Both the position numbers and the translations under genes were made by a program. Of a DNA stretch of 64,000 nucleotides, positions 48,392-58,460 are shown piece by piece. This DNA is from Deinococcus hopiensis KR-140 (lineage in GTDB: Bacteria > Deinococcota > Deinococci > Deinococcales > Deinococcaceae). Numbering within the stretch: the first letter of the stretch is position 1; every line of letters begins with the position of its first letter. The stretch covers positions 21,001-85,000 of the forward strand of contig CALPYF020000010.1 of NCBI GenBank assembly GCA_943327755.2, in the 5' to 3' direction. The notes below the pieces were generated by a model. That model worked only from the letters and a program-made list of their open reading frames with translations. It ran no database searches and had not been told where the DNA came from.

Positions 48392-49927
48392 GATGTTCCT
48401 TTTTACGGCAGCGGGCCGCCGGGGGGGTGGGGGTTTGTCGGGCAGACCCTGAGCTTTCCTTTCGGCGCGCAGGTCGGCCTTCTTGCGGCTGCCGTGTTTA
48501 GCGTAGATGCGGCGGGCCTCGGCCTCGAAGGCCGGGCTGGCGCGGGCGGCACTGATGCGGGCGCGGGCGCGGCGTCCGGCCTCCTGCTCATTCACGATGG
48601 GCGGCGGGTAACTCAGGCGTCCGGCGCCGCTCCACTCCCAGGGGGCGTGGATGAAGTCGGTGGGCACGTCCGCGAGTTCCGGCAGCCAGCGGCGCAGGAA
48701 CACCCCGTCCGGGTCCTGTTCGCGCGCCTGCCGGGTCGGGGAGTAGATGCGCACGCGGTTGATGCCGACCGTGCTGCTCTGCATCTGCATCTCGGACCAG
48801 TGGATGCCGGGTTCGTTGTCCAGCCACTCGCGCGCCAGGAACAGCCCGGGCCGTCGCCAGTGCAGCCAGAGGTGCTGCGTGGCGAAACTGACGAGCAGGG
48901 CGCGCATGCGGAAGTTCAGCCAGCCGGTTTCCCGCAGCAGGCGCATGCAGGCGTCGATCAGGGGGTAGCCGGTCTGGCCGTGCTGCCAGCGGTCGTAGAA
49001 GTCCTGATTCCATTCGTGTTCGCGCAGGCCGTCCAGGGCGCGGTTCAGGGTGCGGAATTCCATGTCCGGCTGGCTTTCCAGGCGTTGCATGAAGTGGCAG
49101 TGCCAGTGCAGCCGCGACTCGTACGAGCGCAGGGACCGCACCCAGCGCGGGTCGGCCCCGGGATCACCCTTCACGGTCGCGAGGCGCTGCCGGGTCGCCT
49201 GAAGCACCTCCCGCAGCGAGATCGTCCCGAAGGCCAGCGGCGCGCTCAGGCGCGAGCAGCTGGCCTCGGCGCTCAGGGGGCTGCTCATCTCGCGCATGTA
49301 GTTCACGCCGCGCACGGTCAGGAACGAGTCGAGGGTGTCCAGCGCGGCGGCGCGGCCCCCCGGCGGGATGATCTTCGCGCTGGCGGGCACGCCCAGTTCG
49401 GCGTGGGTGCGCAGGCCGCCGGGGTCGGCGTCCACGCCGCTCAGCTGCGCGGGCGCGGCGACCTGCGGGGCACCCAGGCGTTCCTCCCAGGTGGCGGCCC
49501 AGCCGTCGCGGCTCTTCATGCGGCGGATCACGCCGTTCTGCGGCAGTTCCGTCAGGGGCAGCCCGCGCGCCCGCGCCCAGGCCCGCACCCGGCGGTCGCG
49601 CTGGTAACTCACGCCGTTGCCGGTCTCCTCGTGCGCCCACACGGCCGTCACGCCGTGGGCCTCGCGCAGCTCGTCGAGTACGGCCACCGCCTCGCCCACC
49701 CGCACGACCAGCGGGGTGCCCAGCGCGCGCAGGCTGGCGTCCAGTTCCCGCAGGGACTCGTTCAGGTACGTCAGGTGGTGCCCGGCGAACTCCTCGTGGG
49801 TCAGCTGCTCGGGCTCGTAGATGAACACCGGCAGGACCGGCCCGCGCTCGGCGGCCCGCGCGAGGGGCGCGTGGTCGTGCACGCGCAGGTCCTTCTTGAA
49901 CCACACCAGTTGGGTGCCGCCGAGCAT
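48392..49927 (-). CDS. Photolyase/cryptochrome-family protein, open into ung
   Basis: The ~512-residue part has an N-terminal Rossmann antenna domain (MLGGTQLVWFKKDLRVHDHA) and a C-terminal FAD-binding helical domain: RSLRSYESRLHWHCHFMQRLE, GQTGYPLIDACMRLLRETGWLNFRMRALLVSF and SSTVGINRVRIYSPTRQAREQDP. It may repair UV dimers or act as a light sensor. Start ATG 49927 gives MLGGTQLV. The frame passes through KPPPPRRPAAVKRN directly into the Ung ATG with no stop. A one-base shift in the G7 tract at 48421-48427 would instead give an in-frame TAA (around 48414-48416). The end coordinate here is therefore arbitrary. Confidence 0.85.
48421..48427 (-). other. G7 tract at the photolyase-ung junction
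   Basis: Seven consecutive G residues (plus strand), followed by T and five more G, lie a few codons before the Ung start. In the given length the photolyase frame is open into ung. Loss of one base would put TAA in frame shortly afterwards. Slippage in vivo, or a sequencing error, would change the outcome. Confidence 0.6.
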
Positions 49928-50006
49928 AGGGGCCACTCTCCCCCACCCGGCCGGGCGCGACGGTACGCCCGCGCCCCGTCTTCAGCGCGCCTCAAGGACA
50001 CGTGAA

Positions 50007-50040
50007 CGCGGGCCGCCCCCCCTCCGGGAAGCGGCCCGCG
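50007..50040 (-). terminator. Hairpin after the DUF11 cluster
   Basis: CGCGGGCCGC (50007-50016) and GCGGCCCGCG (50031-50040) form a perfect 10-bp stem with a 14-base loop, 14 bases beyond the stop of the 1195-residue protein. There is no T-run. It lies between two minus-strand transcription units and probably ends the surface-protein operon. Confidence 0.6.
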
Positions 50041-50053
50041 GCTCGGCTGGCCT

Positions 50054-53000
50054 TTACTGGATGCTGGCGCGGAAGCAGATCGTGACGGTCTGGGCGGGGG
50101 CCAGCACGAAGCTGCCGCCCTGCACCGTGACCTTCCCGCTGCTGAGCAGTCCGGCGTCCCCGTCGGCGGCGGCGGTGTAGTACGCCGTGCCGGTCGGCGT
50201 GGCCACGCGGATGTCCTGCCCGGCCGCGAAGCCACCCACCTGGAAGGCCGTGTTGGCGGGCACCATGTCGCTGAAGCTGATGTTCGTGGCACTCAGGCCG
50301 CCCACGTTCGTCGTGGCGATGCAGTACTCCAGGACGTCGCCGGGGTTGCCGCTGCTGCTCGTGCCGACCGGGCCGCCCCGCGTGAGGTTCTGCACGGTCT
50401 TCGTGACGGTCAGGCGCGCCGGTTCGAAGACGGGCGTCACGACCTCGTTGCTGGGCACGCCGCCGGTCGGGCCGCCCGCGTAGCGCACCAGGGCAGTGTT
50501 GCGCACGCTGGCCGGGTAGCTGGCGGGCGCGTTCACGGTCACGCGGAAGGTCACGACCGCCTCGTTGTCCAGCGTGGCGGGGGTGCTGTCGATCTTCAGT
50601 ACCTGCGTGGTGCAGGCCGTAGTCGGCCCGGAGCAGATCCCGACCGGCTGCGCGAAGGGGTACGCCGCGCCGCCCAGGCTGGTGCCCGCGCCGTTCGTGA
50701 CGGTGCTCGTCGCGCCGTTCACGCGGGCGCTGTCCGGCACGTAGGTCGTCCCGGCGGGTAGGGTGTCCGCGAAGGTCACGCCCCCGGCGGGCAGGGTGCC
50801 GCTGTTGCGGATCACGACGCGGTATTCCAGCGTGTCGCCGGGCTGCACCTTGTCCCCGCCCGTGCCCGCGACCTTGGTGACGCTCTTGACGGCGTTCAGG
50901 TTGGGGGCCAGGACCGGGTAGGTGCAGCTGGCGAGGTCGGTGGAGCCCAGGCTGGGCGAGCCGACCGGCATGAACGTGACGTTCACCGGGTCGAGTTTCA
51001 CCAGTCGGCCCAGGTTGTCACGGGCGTAGATGCCGCTGGGGCTGGCAGCGATCCCATTGAACTGCGAGTTCTGGCCGGGGTTGCTGAAGCTGCCCAGGTA
51101 CTCGGCGCTGGCGCTGCTGCCTGCCGGGGTGATCAGCCACAGGTCGATGCTGGTCGAGCCGGTCACGGCGCTGATCATGTAGAGCTTCCCGCTGCTGTCC
51201 GCGAAGAAGTCCCCGTTGTCTCGGAAGCTGGGCGCGCCACTGGAGACGCTGGTCACGCGGCCCAGCGCCGTGATCACGTAGCCGCTGCTGGCGCCGGTCG
51301 TGAACGACCAGAGGTTGCCGCTGCCGTCCATGGCGTAGCCGACGCCGCTGCTCGTGACCGCCATGCGCACCAGTCGGTCGGCCACGCCGCTGAAGAGTCC
51401 ACCCGAAACCCAGCTGCGGGTGTTCGTCTCGTACACGCGCAGGCGGTTGTCGTCGGTCGCGACGAAGAAGCGTTTCGCGTCGGGCGAGATGCCCAGCGTG
51501 GCGGACGTCCCGCCGACGTCGGCCAGCGAGGCGACCGGCGTGCCCAGCGTGTTGGTCGTGACGTCCAGGGGCGTGATCGTCACCCCGTCCACGGCGCTGC
51601 CGGGCGCCAGGGTCAGGGCGTACACGTTCGAGCAGACCGGGGCGGGCGCGGGGGCCGTGACGGTGGTGGTGGCCGTGGCGCACTGTCCGCCGGTCGAGGT
51701 GCACCCGGCCGGGTCGGGGATCGGGTCGGGGTCGCCGCCCCCGCCGACACTCGCGCGGTTCGTGACCGTGCCCACGGCCTCGGCGGCGACGGTCACGGGG
51801 ACAGTCAGGGTGACGCTGCTGCCCGGCGCGAGGTTGGGCGTGCCGGTGCAGGTGATCACGCCCGCGCTGGTCGCGCAGCTCCAGCCGCTGCCGGGCGTGA
51901 AGCTGGCAGGTGCACTGATCCCGGTGGGCAGCTGGTCTTTCACGGTCACGGTGCCGGTGCTGTTCACCGCGCTGTCGTTCCTGACGGTCAGGGTGTACGC
52001 CGCGCCGCTCTGCCCGACGGTCCAGGGGCCGTTGCTGCCCTTGGTGAGGGTCAGGCTGGGTTTGGGGGGCACGGGGCAGCTGAGGTTCAGGTCGTCGAGT
52101 TTCAGGACGTTGGTGTCGGCGCCCGTGCCGTCTTTCAATGTCAGGATCTGCAGGGTGACCTGACTGCCAGGCGAGGTGAAGGTCGGCACGGTCTGCTGGG
52201 TGTAACTGGTGGTGGCCAGGGGCCCGTCGAACTGCTGCAGGACGGTGCCGCCCGCGTCGCGGAACACGTAGCGCAGCTGCGTGGCGGTGCTGGAGTGGCT
52301 GCGCACCCAGTTGCTGTAGGTGATCTCGGAGCCGGCAGGCACGTTGATTTTCTGTTCGTACAGCAGGCCCGGGGTGGTCAGCGTGGCGCCGTTCTTCCCT
52401 TCGAAGTTCGCGATGTTCATGTACAGCGCGTACCCGCCGGCGTTCAGGCGGTCGATCTGATTCCAGAAGGTGTACGTGCCGTCGGTGGCGGTCACGGCGT
52501 TCGGGTCGCTCAGGTACGTGTGGTTGCGGATCTCGCCGCTGGGGGCGTTGGTGTTGAACGGCTGCGTGAACGGCGTGCCGACGGTGCAGGTGCCGGTCAC
52601 GGCGGGCGGGGTGGGCACCGTGACGGTGGTGGTGTGCGTAGCGCACTGCCCGCCGGTCGCCGCGCAGCCGGCCGGGTCGGGGATTGGATCGGGGTCGCCG
52701 CCCCCGCCGACACTCGCGCGGTTCCTGATCGTTCCCACGGCGCCGCTGCCGACAGTGACGGGGAGCGTCAGGGTCACGCTGGCGCCGGCGGTCAGGTTCG
52801 GCGTGCCGGTGCAGGTCACGGCGCTGCCGCTGGCCGAGCAGGTCCAGCCGGAAGCGGGCGTGACACTGGCCGGCACGCTGAGACCGGCGGGCAGCAGGTC
52901 TTTCACGGTGACGGTGCCGGATGTGGTGGCGCTGCCGCTGTTCTTCACCGTCAGGGTGTACTTGGCGCCGCTCTGGCCGACCGTCCAGGGGCCGTTGCTG

Positions 53001-53641
53001 CCCTTGGTGATGGTCAGCTGGGCCTGCGCGGCGCAGCTGAGTTTCAGGTCGTCGAGTTTCAGGACGTTCGCGTCGCCGCTGACGCCGTCTTTCAGGGTCA
53101 GGATCCGCACGGTCACCTGGGTGCCCATGGCGTTGAAATCCGGGACGATCTGCTGGACGTAACTGGTGGTCAGGACGCTGCCGTCCGTGCGGAACAGCAG
53201 GGTGCCCGTGGCGGTGTCCAGGAATTCGTAGCGCAGCTGGCTGGGCGTGGTGGCGTGCGTGCGGGCGTAGTTCTGGTAGGACAGTCGCGATCCGGCCGGG
53301 ACGTTCACGGTCTGCTGGTACAGCGCCCGGGGCGTGGTCAGCAGCGCGCCGTTCTTGTTCTCGAAGTTGCCCACGTTCAGGTACAGCGCGTACCCGCCGT
53401 TACCGGTGTGGTCGATCTGGTTCCAGAAGGTGTACGTCCCGGTGGTGCCCGTGACGGTGTTCACGTCCGTGACGTACGCGTGGTTCAGGATGCTGCCCTG
53501 GACAGAGTTGGTGTTGAAGGTCTCGGTCCAGGGGCTGCTGGGCGTGCAGGTGGTCGCGGCGGCGGCCCCCAGGCCCCAGAGGGCAGCCAGGGGCAGCAGG
53601 CGGCGGGCGGTGTGCAGGAGGGTATGCATGCGGGGCCTCAT
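50054..53641 (-). CDS. Large exported DUF11-repeat surface protein
   Basis: The 1195-residue product has a signal (LLHTARRLLPLAALWGLGAAAA) and a modular, beta-rich body. Residues ~31-205 form a lectin-like module (TETFNTNSVQGSILNHAYV ... LKLDDLKLSC) followed by a DUF11 domain (LTITKGSNGPWTVGQSGAKY). The same pair repeats at ~350-650. A central part (~670-910) looks like beta-propeller blades (LGISPDAKRFFVATDDNRLRVYET). Two more DUF11 domains (LNAVKSVTKVAGTGGDKVQ at ~912; LTVTKTVQNLTRGGP at ~1075) end the protein. It is probably secreted or surface-attached. ATG 53641 follows the previous stop after one base (TGAGATG); ATG 53629 is an alternative. Confidence 0.85.
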   Translation of the reverse strand: MRPRMHTLLHTARRLLPLAALWGLGAAAATTCTPSSPWTETFNTNSVQGSILNHAYVTDVNTVTGTTGTYTFWNQIDHTGNGGYALYLNVGNFENKNGALLTTPRALYQQTVNVPAGSRLSYQNYARTHATTPSQLRYEFLDTATGTLLFRTDGSVLTTSYVQQIVPDFNAMGTQVTVRILTLKDGVSGDANVLKLDDLKLSCAAQAQLTITKGSNGPWTVGQSGAKYTLTVKNSGSATTSGTVTVKDLLPAGLSVPASVTPASGWTCSASGSAVTCTGTPNLTAGASVTLTLPVTVGSGAVGTIRNRASVGGGGDPDPIPDPAGCAATGGQCATHTTTVTVPTPPAVTGTCTVGTPFTQPFNTNAPSGEIRNHTYLSDPNAVTATDGTYTFWNQIDRLNAGGYALYMNIANFEGKNGATLTTPGLLYEQKINVPAGSEITYSNWVRSHSSTATQLRYVFRDAGGTVLQQFDGPLATTSYTQQTVPTFTSPGSQVTLQILTLKDGTGADTNVLKLDDLNLSCPVPPKPSLTLTKGSNGPWTVGQSGAAYTLTVRNDSAVNSTGTVTVKDQLPTGISAPASFTPGSGWSCATSAGVITCTGTPNLAPGSSVTLTVPVTVAAEAVGTVTNRASVGGGGDPDPIPDPAGCTSTGGQCATATTTVTAPAPAPVCSNVYALTLAPGSAVDGVTITPLDVTTNTLGTPVASLADVGGTSATLGISPDAKRFFVATDDNRLRVYETNTRSWVSGGLFSGVADRLVRMAVTSSGVGYAMDGSGNLWSFTTGASSGYVITALGRVTSVSSGAPSFRDNGDFFADSSGKLYMISAVTGSTSIDLWLITPAGSSASAEYLGSFSNPGQNSQFNGIAASPSGIYARDNLGRLVKLDPVNVTFMPVGSPSLGSTDLASCTYPVLAPNLNAVKSVTKVAGTGGDKVQPGDTLEYRVVIRNSGTLPAGGVTFADTLPAGTTYVPDSARVNGATSTVTNGAGTSLGGAAYPFAQPVGICSGPTTACTTQVLKIDSTPATLDNEAVVTFRVTVNAPASYPASVRNTALVRYAGGPTGGVPSNEVVTPVFEPARLTVTKTVQNLTRGGPVGTSSSGNPGDVLEYCIATTNVGGLSATNISFSDMVPANTAFQVGGFAAGQDIRVATPTGTAYYTAAADGDAGLLSSGKVTVQGGSFVLAPAQTVTICFRASIQ

Positions 53642-53642
53642 C

Positions 53643-56600
53643 TCAGCGCCCCCCGGTCGTGTCGGGGGCGGGGGTGGGACTCTGTGCGTCGTCGAGCATC
53701 AGATCCAGGCGCAGGTACGCGCCCTGGCGGGTGTACACGTTCGTCCCGATGCCCTGGAATCCCACCGGGTTGTAGCCCACGGTCAGCCAGGTGCCGGGCA
53801 GCGCGCGGTAGCTGGCTTCCAGTCCGGCGCTCAGCAGGGTGCTGCCGGTGGCGGGCTGCACCAGGCCGCGCGCGGCGAGGCCCAGGCCCAGCCGGTCGGT
53901 GACGTAGTACGTGCCGCTCAGGCTGCCCTGGTAGGTGGCGCTGCCCGGCTGGGCCAGCAGGGCGCGGCCCGCCAGTCCGGCGCGCAGGGCGTAGCGGGGC
54001 ACGTGGTACTCGACGTTCGCCTCGCCGATCAGTTCCGGGGTGCCGCCCGCGAGGGCGCCGTCCTTGTAGCGCAGATAGCTCAGGCCCTGCCAGGGCCCGG
54101 CGCGCAGCGCGCCCGAGACGGCGTAGTTCGTGCCGGCCCCCGCGCCGAGGATCTGGTGCCCTTCGGCACTCAGGGTGAGCTGATCGTTGACGCTGTAGGT
54201 CGCGCCGCCCTTGAGGGCCACGCTGAAGCCAGCGTCGGTGCGGGCGGCGTCGGCAGCCAGGGTGGCAGCCAGGGCGTCGGCCTTGTAGCGCACGCCCACC
54301 CCGGCGTTCCAGCTGCTCTCGTCCCGGGTGTCGCCGTCGGTGTCGAGGATCAGGCTGCCGCGCAGATCTACGGCGGCGCGGTCACTGACGGGCAGGGTGG
54401 TGTCCACGCCGATGCGGGCGCGGTTGCCCCAGCCGTCCGCGCCGGGCAGGTCGTAGTTGACGCTGAGGTTCGTGCCGCCCAGCGTGGTGGTCAGGCCCAG
54501 GCTGGCGCGGTGCCCGTCGCCCCAGGTGATGTCGTCGCGGGCGGTCAGGGTAACGTCGGGCGCGACGGGAACGCTGGCCTTGACGGTGGTGGTGGTGTCC
54601 AGCGTGCCGCCCAGGGCCTGCACGTGGTCGACCTGCACGCCCAGCCCGCTGCGGGCGTAGGCGGCACTGACGATGGCGGCCACGCCCTGCTGGTCCCCGA
54701 AGCCCGCGCGGATCCCGGCGCCCAGCGTGAACGGCGAGAAGGTGTACAGGCCGCGCAGGTCGGCCGCGCCGCCGCTGGTGGCGGGGGTGCTGCCGGCGGC
54801 GGGCGTGGCGGCGTAGGTGGCGCGGGCGTTCAGCGCGAAGCGGTCGGTCAGGCGGTAGGTGCCGTCCGCGGCGGCACCCAGGCCAGGCGTGCTGGCGTTC
54901 AGGCCCGCGTAGCCGGGGGTCTGGTAGTGCAGGCTGCCGCTCAGGGCGAAGCGGTCGCCCTGCACGCTGGCGCTGCCGTCCACCAGGGTGCCCTGCGCGG
55001 CGTACGCGGCGAGCAGGTCGGCGCGGCGCGTCCCGTCGTCGTAGCGGGCGCGCGCGCCGACGCTGGTCACGCCGTCCAGGCTGACGGCGGCCGCCGCGAC
55101 ACTCAGGGTGTCGGTCACGCGGTACTTGCCCTGCACGCCCCAGGCGAGGGCGCGCGCGCCGAGCGGGTCGTTCAGGCGGTAGCTGAGCTCGACGCGCACG
55201 GTGCGGCCCTGGTCGTCCAGCAGGTTCAGGGGCCGCTGGAGGTACAGGACGCCGGCGGCGGGGTCCAGGGTGTAGTCGCTCAGGCGGGCCAGCGGGCGGC
55301 GCTCCTGCGCGCCGGTCACGGGGTCGGTGAGGAGCAGCGTGACGGTCTCGCTGTCCGCCGCCAGGTCCTGGTCAGGCAGCGGCAGGGCGCGCAGGCCGTT
55401 GGCGTCCAGCGTGACGCGTTTCAGGTCACCGGGCAGCGCGGCCACGAAGCCCGACAGCTGCGCGGGGGCACCGCGCGTGAAGCCGCTCAGGGCGGTGGGC
55501 GTGGCACCCAGGTTGAACACGTCGATGGGCAGCGGCGCCTGCCGGTAGCTGACCGAGAAGGCCGGGTGCTCGTAGCGCGCCGCGACCGGGTCGATGCCCT
55601 GCAGGGGCACGGTCTCGGTGCTGCTGTCGCCGTGGGTGGGGTAGCGCTGGAGGGGGTTGGCGGTGGTGGGCAGGCCCTGGTCGCGGTCCTGCCGGACGGT
55701 GGTGGCGCCGCTGGCGGTGCGGTCGGCGGTGAGGGCGCCGCTGGCCGCGACGTACAGTTTGCCGTCCCCGATGGGCGTTTCCAGGTAGCCCTGCGCGCGG
55801 GCTTCCCCGGCGGCGACGCCGCTGCTTCCCAGAATGCCGCCGACGCTGAGCATGCCGATGCCGACGCGGGTGCGGCTGGGCAGCGCCTCGAAGCCCTTGC
55901 TGATCACGCGGTCGCCCAGGCGCACGCGGACGTCGAAGTGGGCGGGCGCGGTGAGCGGTTCGAGTTCCAGGACGCCCTCGCCGTCGGTCAGTTTCACCTG
56001 GTAGCTGACCACGCGGGGCTGCGCGTCGGGCTGGGTGGGTTCCAGGGTGGCCTGCACGGTGACGTTGCCGCTGGCGGTGCCGATCCCGGCGGCGTCGGTC
56101 AGGCGGATGCCGACGCGGATGGGCGTGACGCCGTCGGCGATGAGCTGCTGGCCGCTGAATTCGGCGCTGACGGGCGTGCCCGCCAGGTTCACGCGGACGG
56201 TCTGCCCGGCGAAGCTCAGGGTGTTCTCGCCGCTACGCAGCGCGACGCCGTAGAACTCCTGGCGCTGCGTGCCGCGTTCGGCGTCCACGGTCTTGCGGCC
56301 CAGGCTGGCCGGGTCGACCGGCGCGCCGTTGATCAGGGGCAGTTCGGCGCTGTCTGCGGGGCTCTCCACGACGACGGTCACGCGGTCGCGGTCGCGGTAC
56401 ACCGCGCCGTCCAGCGGGAGTTTCAGCGCGCCGCTGTTCTCGCGCGCCTGGGTGGCGGTCACGGGTTGCAGGGCGCTCAGGTCGTCCAGGTTGCCCTCGC
56501 CGACAAGGACGCTGACCTGTCCCCCGGCGTACTTCCCGACCAGGGTAGGGCTCTGCAGGGCGGGGAGGCTGCCCTCGTGCATGACGCGGTAGGTCAGGAC

Positions 56601-58460
56601 GCCCCGGGGCGCGCCGGGCGTCGTCCAGTACAGCGTGCCGCTGGCGCCCACCTGCGGGTCGGCCAGGGGGCGGCCGCTCAGCTGGCTGCTGCCGGGCACG
56701 TAGCTGGCCCCGGCGGGCGGCTGGTGCGCCACGACGACCTGCGTGGCGTTCCGCGTAGTGGGCACGTCGTAGGGGATGCGGACCGTGCTCTCGCGGGTCT
56801 GCGTGACGACCGGGGTGGGCGCGGGGGGCGGGGGCGTGGTGACGCCCAGGGTGCCGCCCACGACCTGCTGCGTGGCGCAGTTGCTCGTCAGGGTGGCGCT
56901 GAGCTGGCCCTGCTCGCCGCCCGCGCCCTTCACGCGGGCGCGGTAGCTGAGGGTCCGCTCCTCGCCGGGCTGGAGTTCGCCGCTGAAGCTGGTGGGGTCC
57001 AGGGCTTCCAGGGTCTCGCCGGGCTGGTCGGTCAGTTCGAAGGGGGCGGGGGCGGCGCTGGTGTTGCGCAGCGTGAGGGTCACGGTGACGGTCTCGCCGG
57101 GGAGGGTGGCGGCCAGGGGCGCGCGGCGCAGTTCGATCTGGGTGGCGCTGGGCAGCACCTGCACGCCCAGCGACTGGCTCTGGTTCCAGGGGGCCAGGGT
57201 GGCGCGGGCCTCACCCTGCGTGGCGGCGACCGCGCGGGCCTCGAAGGTCAGCACGCCGGGGTTGGCGGCGTCCACGCGGGCGGTGACGCTGGTGTCGCCC
57301 TGCGCCTCGAATCCGGCGGGGAGCGCCACGCGCAGGCTGGCGGGCAGGGTCTGCCGCTCGAAGTCGGTGGTGGCGCGCGCGGTGAAGGTCACCACGTCGC
57401 CCACGCAGACCTCGGCTTTGTCGGCGGTGAAGCTCAGGTTCAGGCTGGGTTTGACCTGCACGGCCACGCGCGCGGTCTGGCCCTTGGTGACGGTCGCGCT
57501 GGGCGCGTTGACGCTGACCTCGGCTCCCTTGACGGGTTCGGCCTGCACCGGGTATTCCTTCGCGGGCAGCGTGAAGGGCCCGGCCTGCCCCTGGACGGCG
57601 TAGGTCTGCTCGCCCACCGTGACGTTCGCCTGGGTGGGCAGCGTCTCGTCCGGGAGGACCAGCTCGGCCGTGAGGTCCAGCTTGCCGGTCGTGTCGGCCG
57701 TGACGATCTTGATCGGGCCGGTGCTCAGTTCGAAGCCGACCGAATTCGACCACTGGAAGGTCCTGGGCGGCTGGCGCAGGTACAGGGTGTAGTTGCCCTG
57801 GTCCTCGGGGACCTTGATCTCGTCCCACTGCAGCTGTCCACTGACCTTGACGGGGTAGGCGTTGCCCTGCGCGTCGCGGACTTCGCCCTGCAGTTCGCCC
57901 GGGCCGTCCCCGTCGTACATGCGGATGCTCATGGGCCCGCCGGGGTTGTACACGTTCAGGGCGGGCACCCAGTCGTTGCTGCGCACCGTGACGTTCAGGT
58001 GGTCGGCCTCGACGGCGGCGCTGACGGACGTCAGGCGCAGCGCGAAGGTGTTCTTGCCGTTGCCCTGGGTGCGCACGCGCAGGGTGTACGTGCCGGCCTT
58101 CAGGTCGCTGTTCAGGAAGGTCTGCCAGTCCTGCGCGCCCTGCCCGAATTCCTGCTGCCGGATGACCTGCCCGTCCGCGCCGAGCAGCGTGAAGGTGCTG
58201 CCGACCGGGAGTTTGGGGGCGGGGTCGTAGTTCTCGTCGCCGTACTGGTCGGGCGTGCGGTAGTCGGCCGGGTCGAACTGCGCGCCGTACACGTCCAGCT
58301 GCACGCGCGAACTGAGGCCCACGACCAGTCGCAGGTCCTGATCGCCGACCGTCCACATGAGCTTGTCACCGACCGAGGTCAGGGGAAGCGAGGTGGCGAT
58401 TTCCTGCGCGGCGGCCGTACTCAGCAGGGCCGCGGTCAGGGTGGTCAGGGCGCGTTTCAC
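53643..58460 (-). CDS. Giant exported protein with Ig-like/DUF11 domains and C-terminal beta-barrel
   Basis: The 1605-residue product has a signal peptide (MKRALTTLTAALLSTAAAQ), a pre-peptidase-like N-terminal domain (~25-150), Ig-like and DUF11-like repeats (~360-660; e.g. AATLPGETVTVTLTLRNTSA) and, from residue ~870 to ~1590, a long series of amphipathic strands with small and aromatic residues (YRVTDTLSVAAAAVSLDGV, GARARYDDGTRRADLLAAYA, YYVTDRLGLGLAARGLV). This pattern is that of an outer-membrane beta-barrel. The very last 15 residues are a Pro/Thr tail rather than the usual terminal aromatic. It starts at GTG 58460, directly after the upstream stop. It may anchor or export the cluster's other proteins (inference). 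Confidence 0.83.
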   Translation of the reverse strand: MKRALTTLTAALLSTAAAQEIATSLPLTSVGDKLMWTVGDQDLRLVVGLSSRVQLDVYGAQFDPADYRTPDQYGDENYDPAPKLPVGSTFTLLGADGQVIRQQEFGQGAQDWQTFLNSDLKAGTYTLRVRTQGNGKNTFALRLTSVSAAVEADHLNVTVRSNDWVPALNVYNPGGPMSIRMYDGDGPGELQGEVRDAQGNAYPVKVSGQLQWDEIKVPEDQGNYTLYLRQPPRTFQWSNSVGFELSTGPIKIVTADTTGKLDLTAELVLPDETLPTQANVTVGEQTYAVQGQAGPFTLPAKEYPVQAEPVKGAEVSVNAPSATVTKGQTARVAVQVKPSLNLSFTADKAEVCVGDVVTFTARATTDFERQTLPASLRVALPAGFEAQGDTSVTARVDAANPGVLTFEARAVAATQGEARATLAPWNQSQSLGVQVLPSATQIELRRAPLAATLPGETVTVTLTLRNTSAAPAPFELTDQPGETLEALDPTSFSGELQPGEERTLSYRARVKGAGGEQGQLSATLTSNCATQQVVGGTLGVTTPPPPAPTPVVTQTRESTVRIPYDVPTTRNATQVVVAHQPPAGASYVPGSSQLSGRPLADPQVGASGTLYWTTPGAPRGVLTYRVMHEGSLPALQSPTLVGKYAGGQVSVLVGEGNLDDLSALQPVTATQARENSGALKLPLDGAVYRDRDRVTVVVESPADSAELPLINGAPVDPASLGRKTVDAERGTQRQEFYGVALRSGENTLSFAGQTVRVNLAGTPVSAEFSGQQLIADGVTPIRVGIRLTDAAGIGTASGNVTVQATLEPTQPDAQPRVVSYQVKLTDGEGVLELEPLTAPAHFDVRVRLGDRVISKGFEALPSRTRVGIGMLSVGGILGSSGVAAGEARAQGYLETPIGDGKLYVAASGALTADRTASGATTVRQDRDQGLPTTANPLQRYPTHGDSSTETVPLQGIDPVAARYEHPAFSVSYRQAPLPIDVFNLGATPTALSGFTRGAPAQLSGFVAALPGDLKRVTLDANGLRALPLPDQDLAADSETVTLLLTDPVTGAQERRPLARLSDYTLDPAAGVLYLQRPLNLLDDQGRTVRVELSYRLNDPLGARALAWGVQGKYRVTDTLSVAAAAVSLDGVTSVGARARYDDGTRRADLLAAYAAQGTLVDGSASVQGDRFALSGSLHYQTPGYAGLNASTPGLGAAADGTYRLTDRFALNARATYAATPAAGSTPATSGGAADLRGLYTFSPFTLGAGIRAGFGDQQGVAAIVSAAYARSGLGVQVDHVQALGGTLDTTTTVKASVPVAPDVTLTARDDITWGDGHRASLGLTTTLGGTNLSVNYDLPGADGWGNRARIGVDTTLPVSDRAAVDLRGSLILDTDGDTRDESSWNAGVGVRYKADALAATLAADAARTDAGFSVALKGGATYSVNDQLTLSAEGHQILGAGAGTNYAVSGALRAGPWQGLSYLRYKDGALAGGTPELIGEANVEYHVPRYALRAGLAGRALLAQPGSATYQGSLSGTYYVTDRLGLGLAARGLVQPATGSTLLSAGLEASYRALPGTWLTVGYNPVGFQGIGTNVYTRQGAYLRLDLMLDDAQSPTPAPDTTGGR

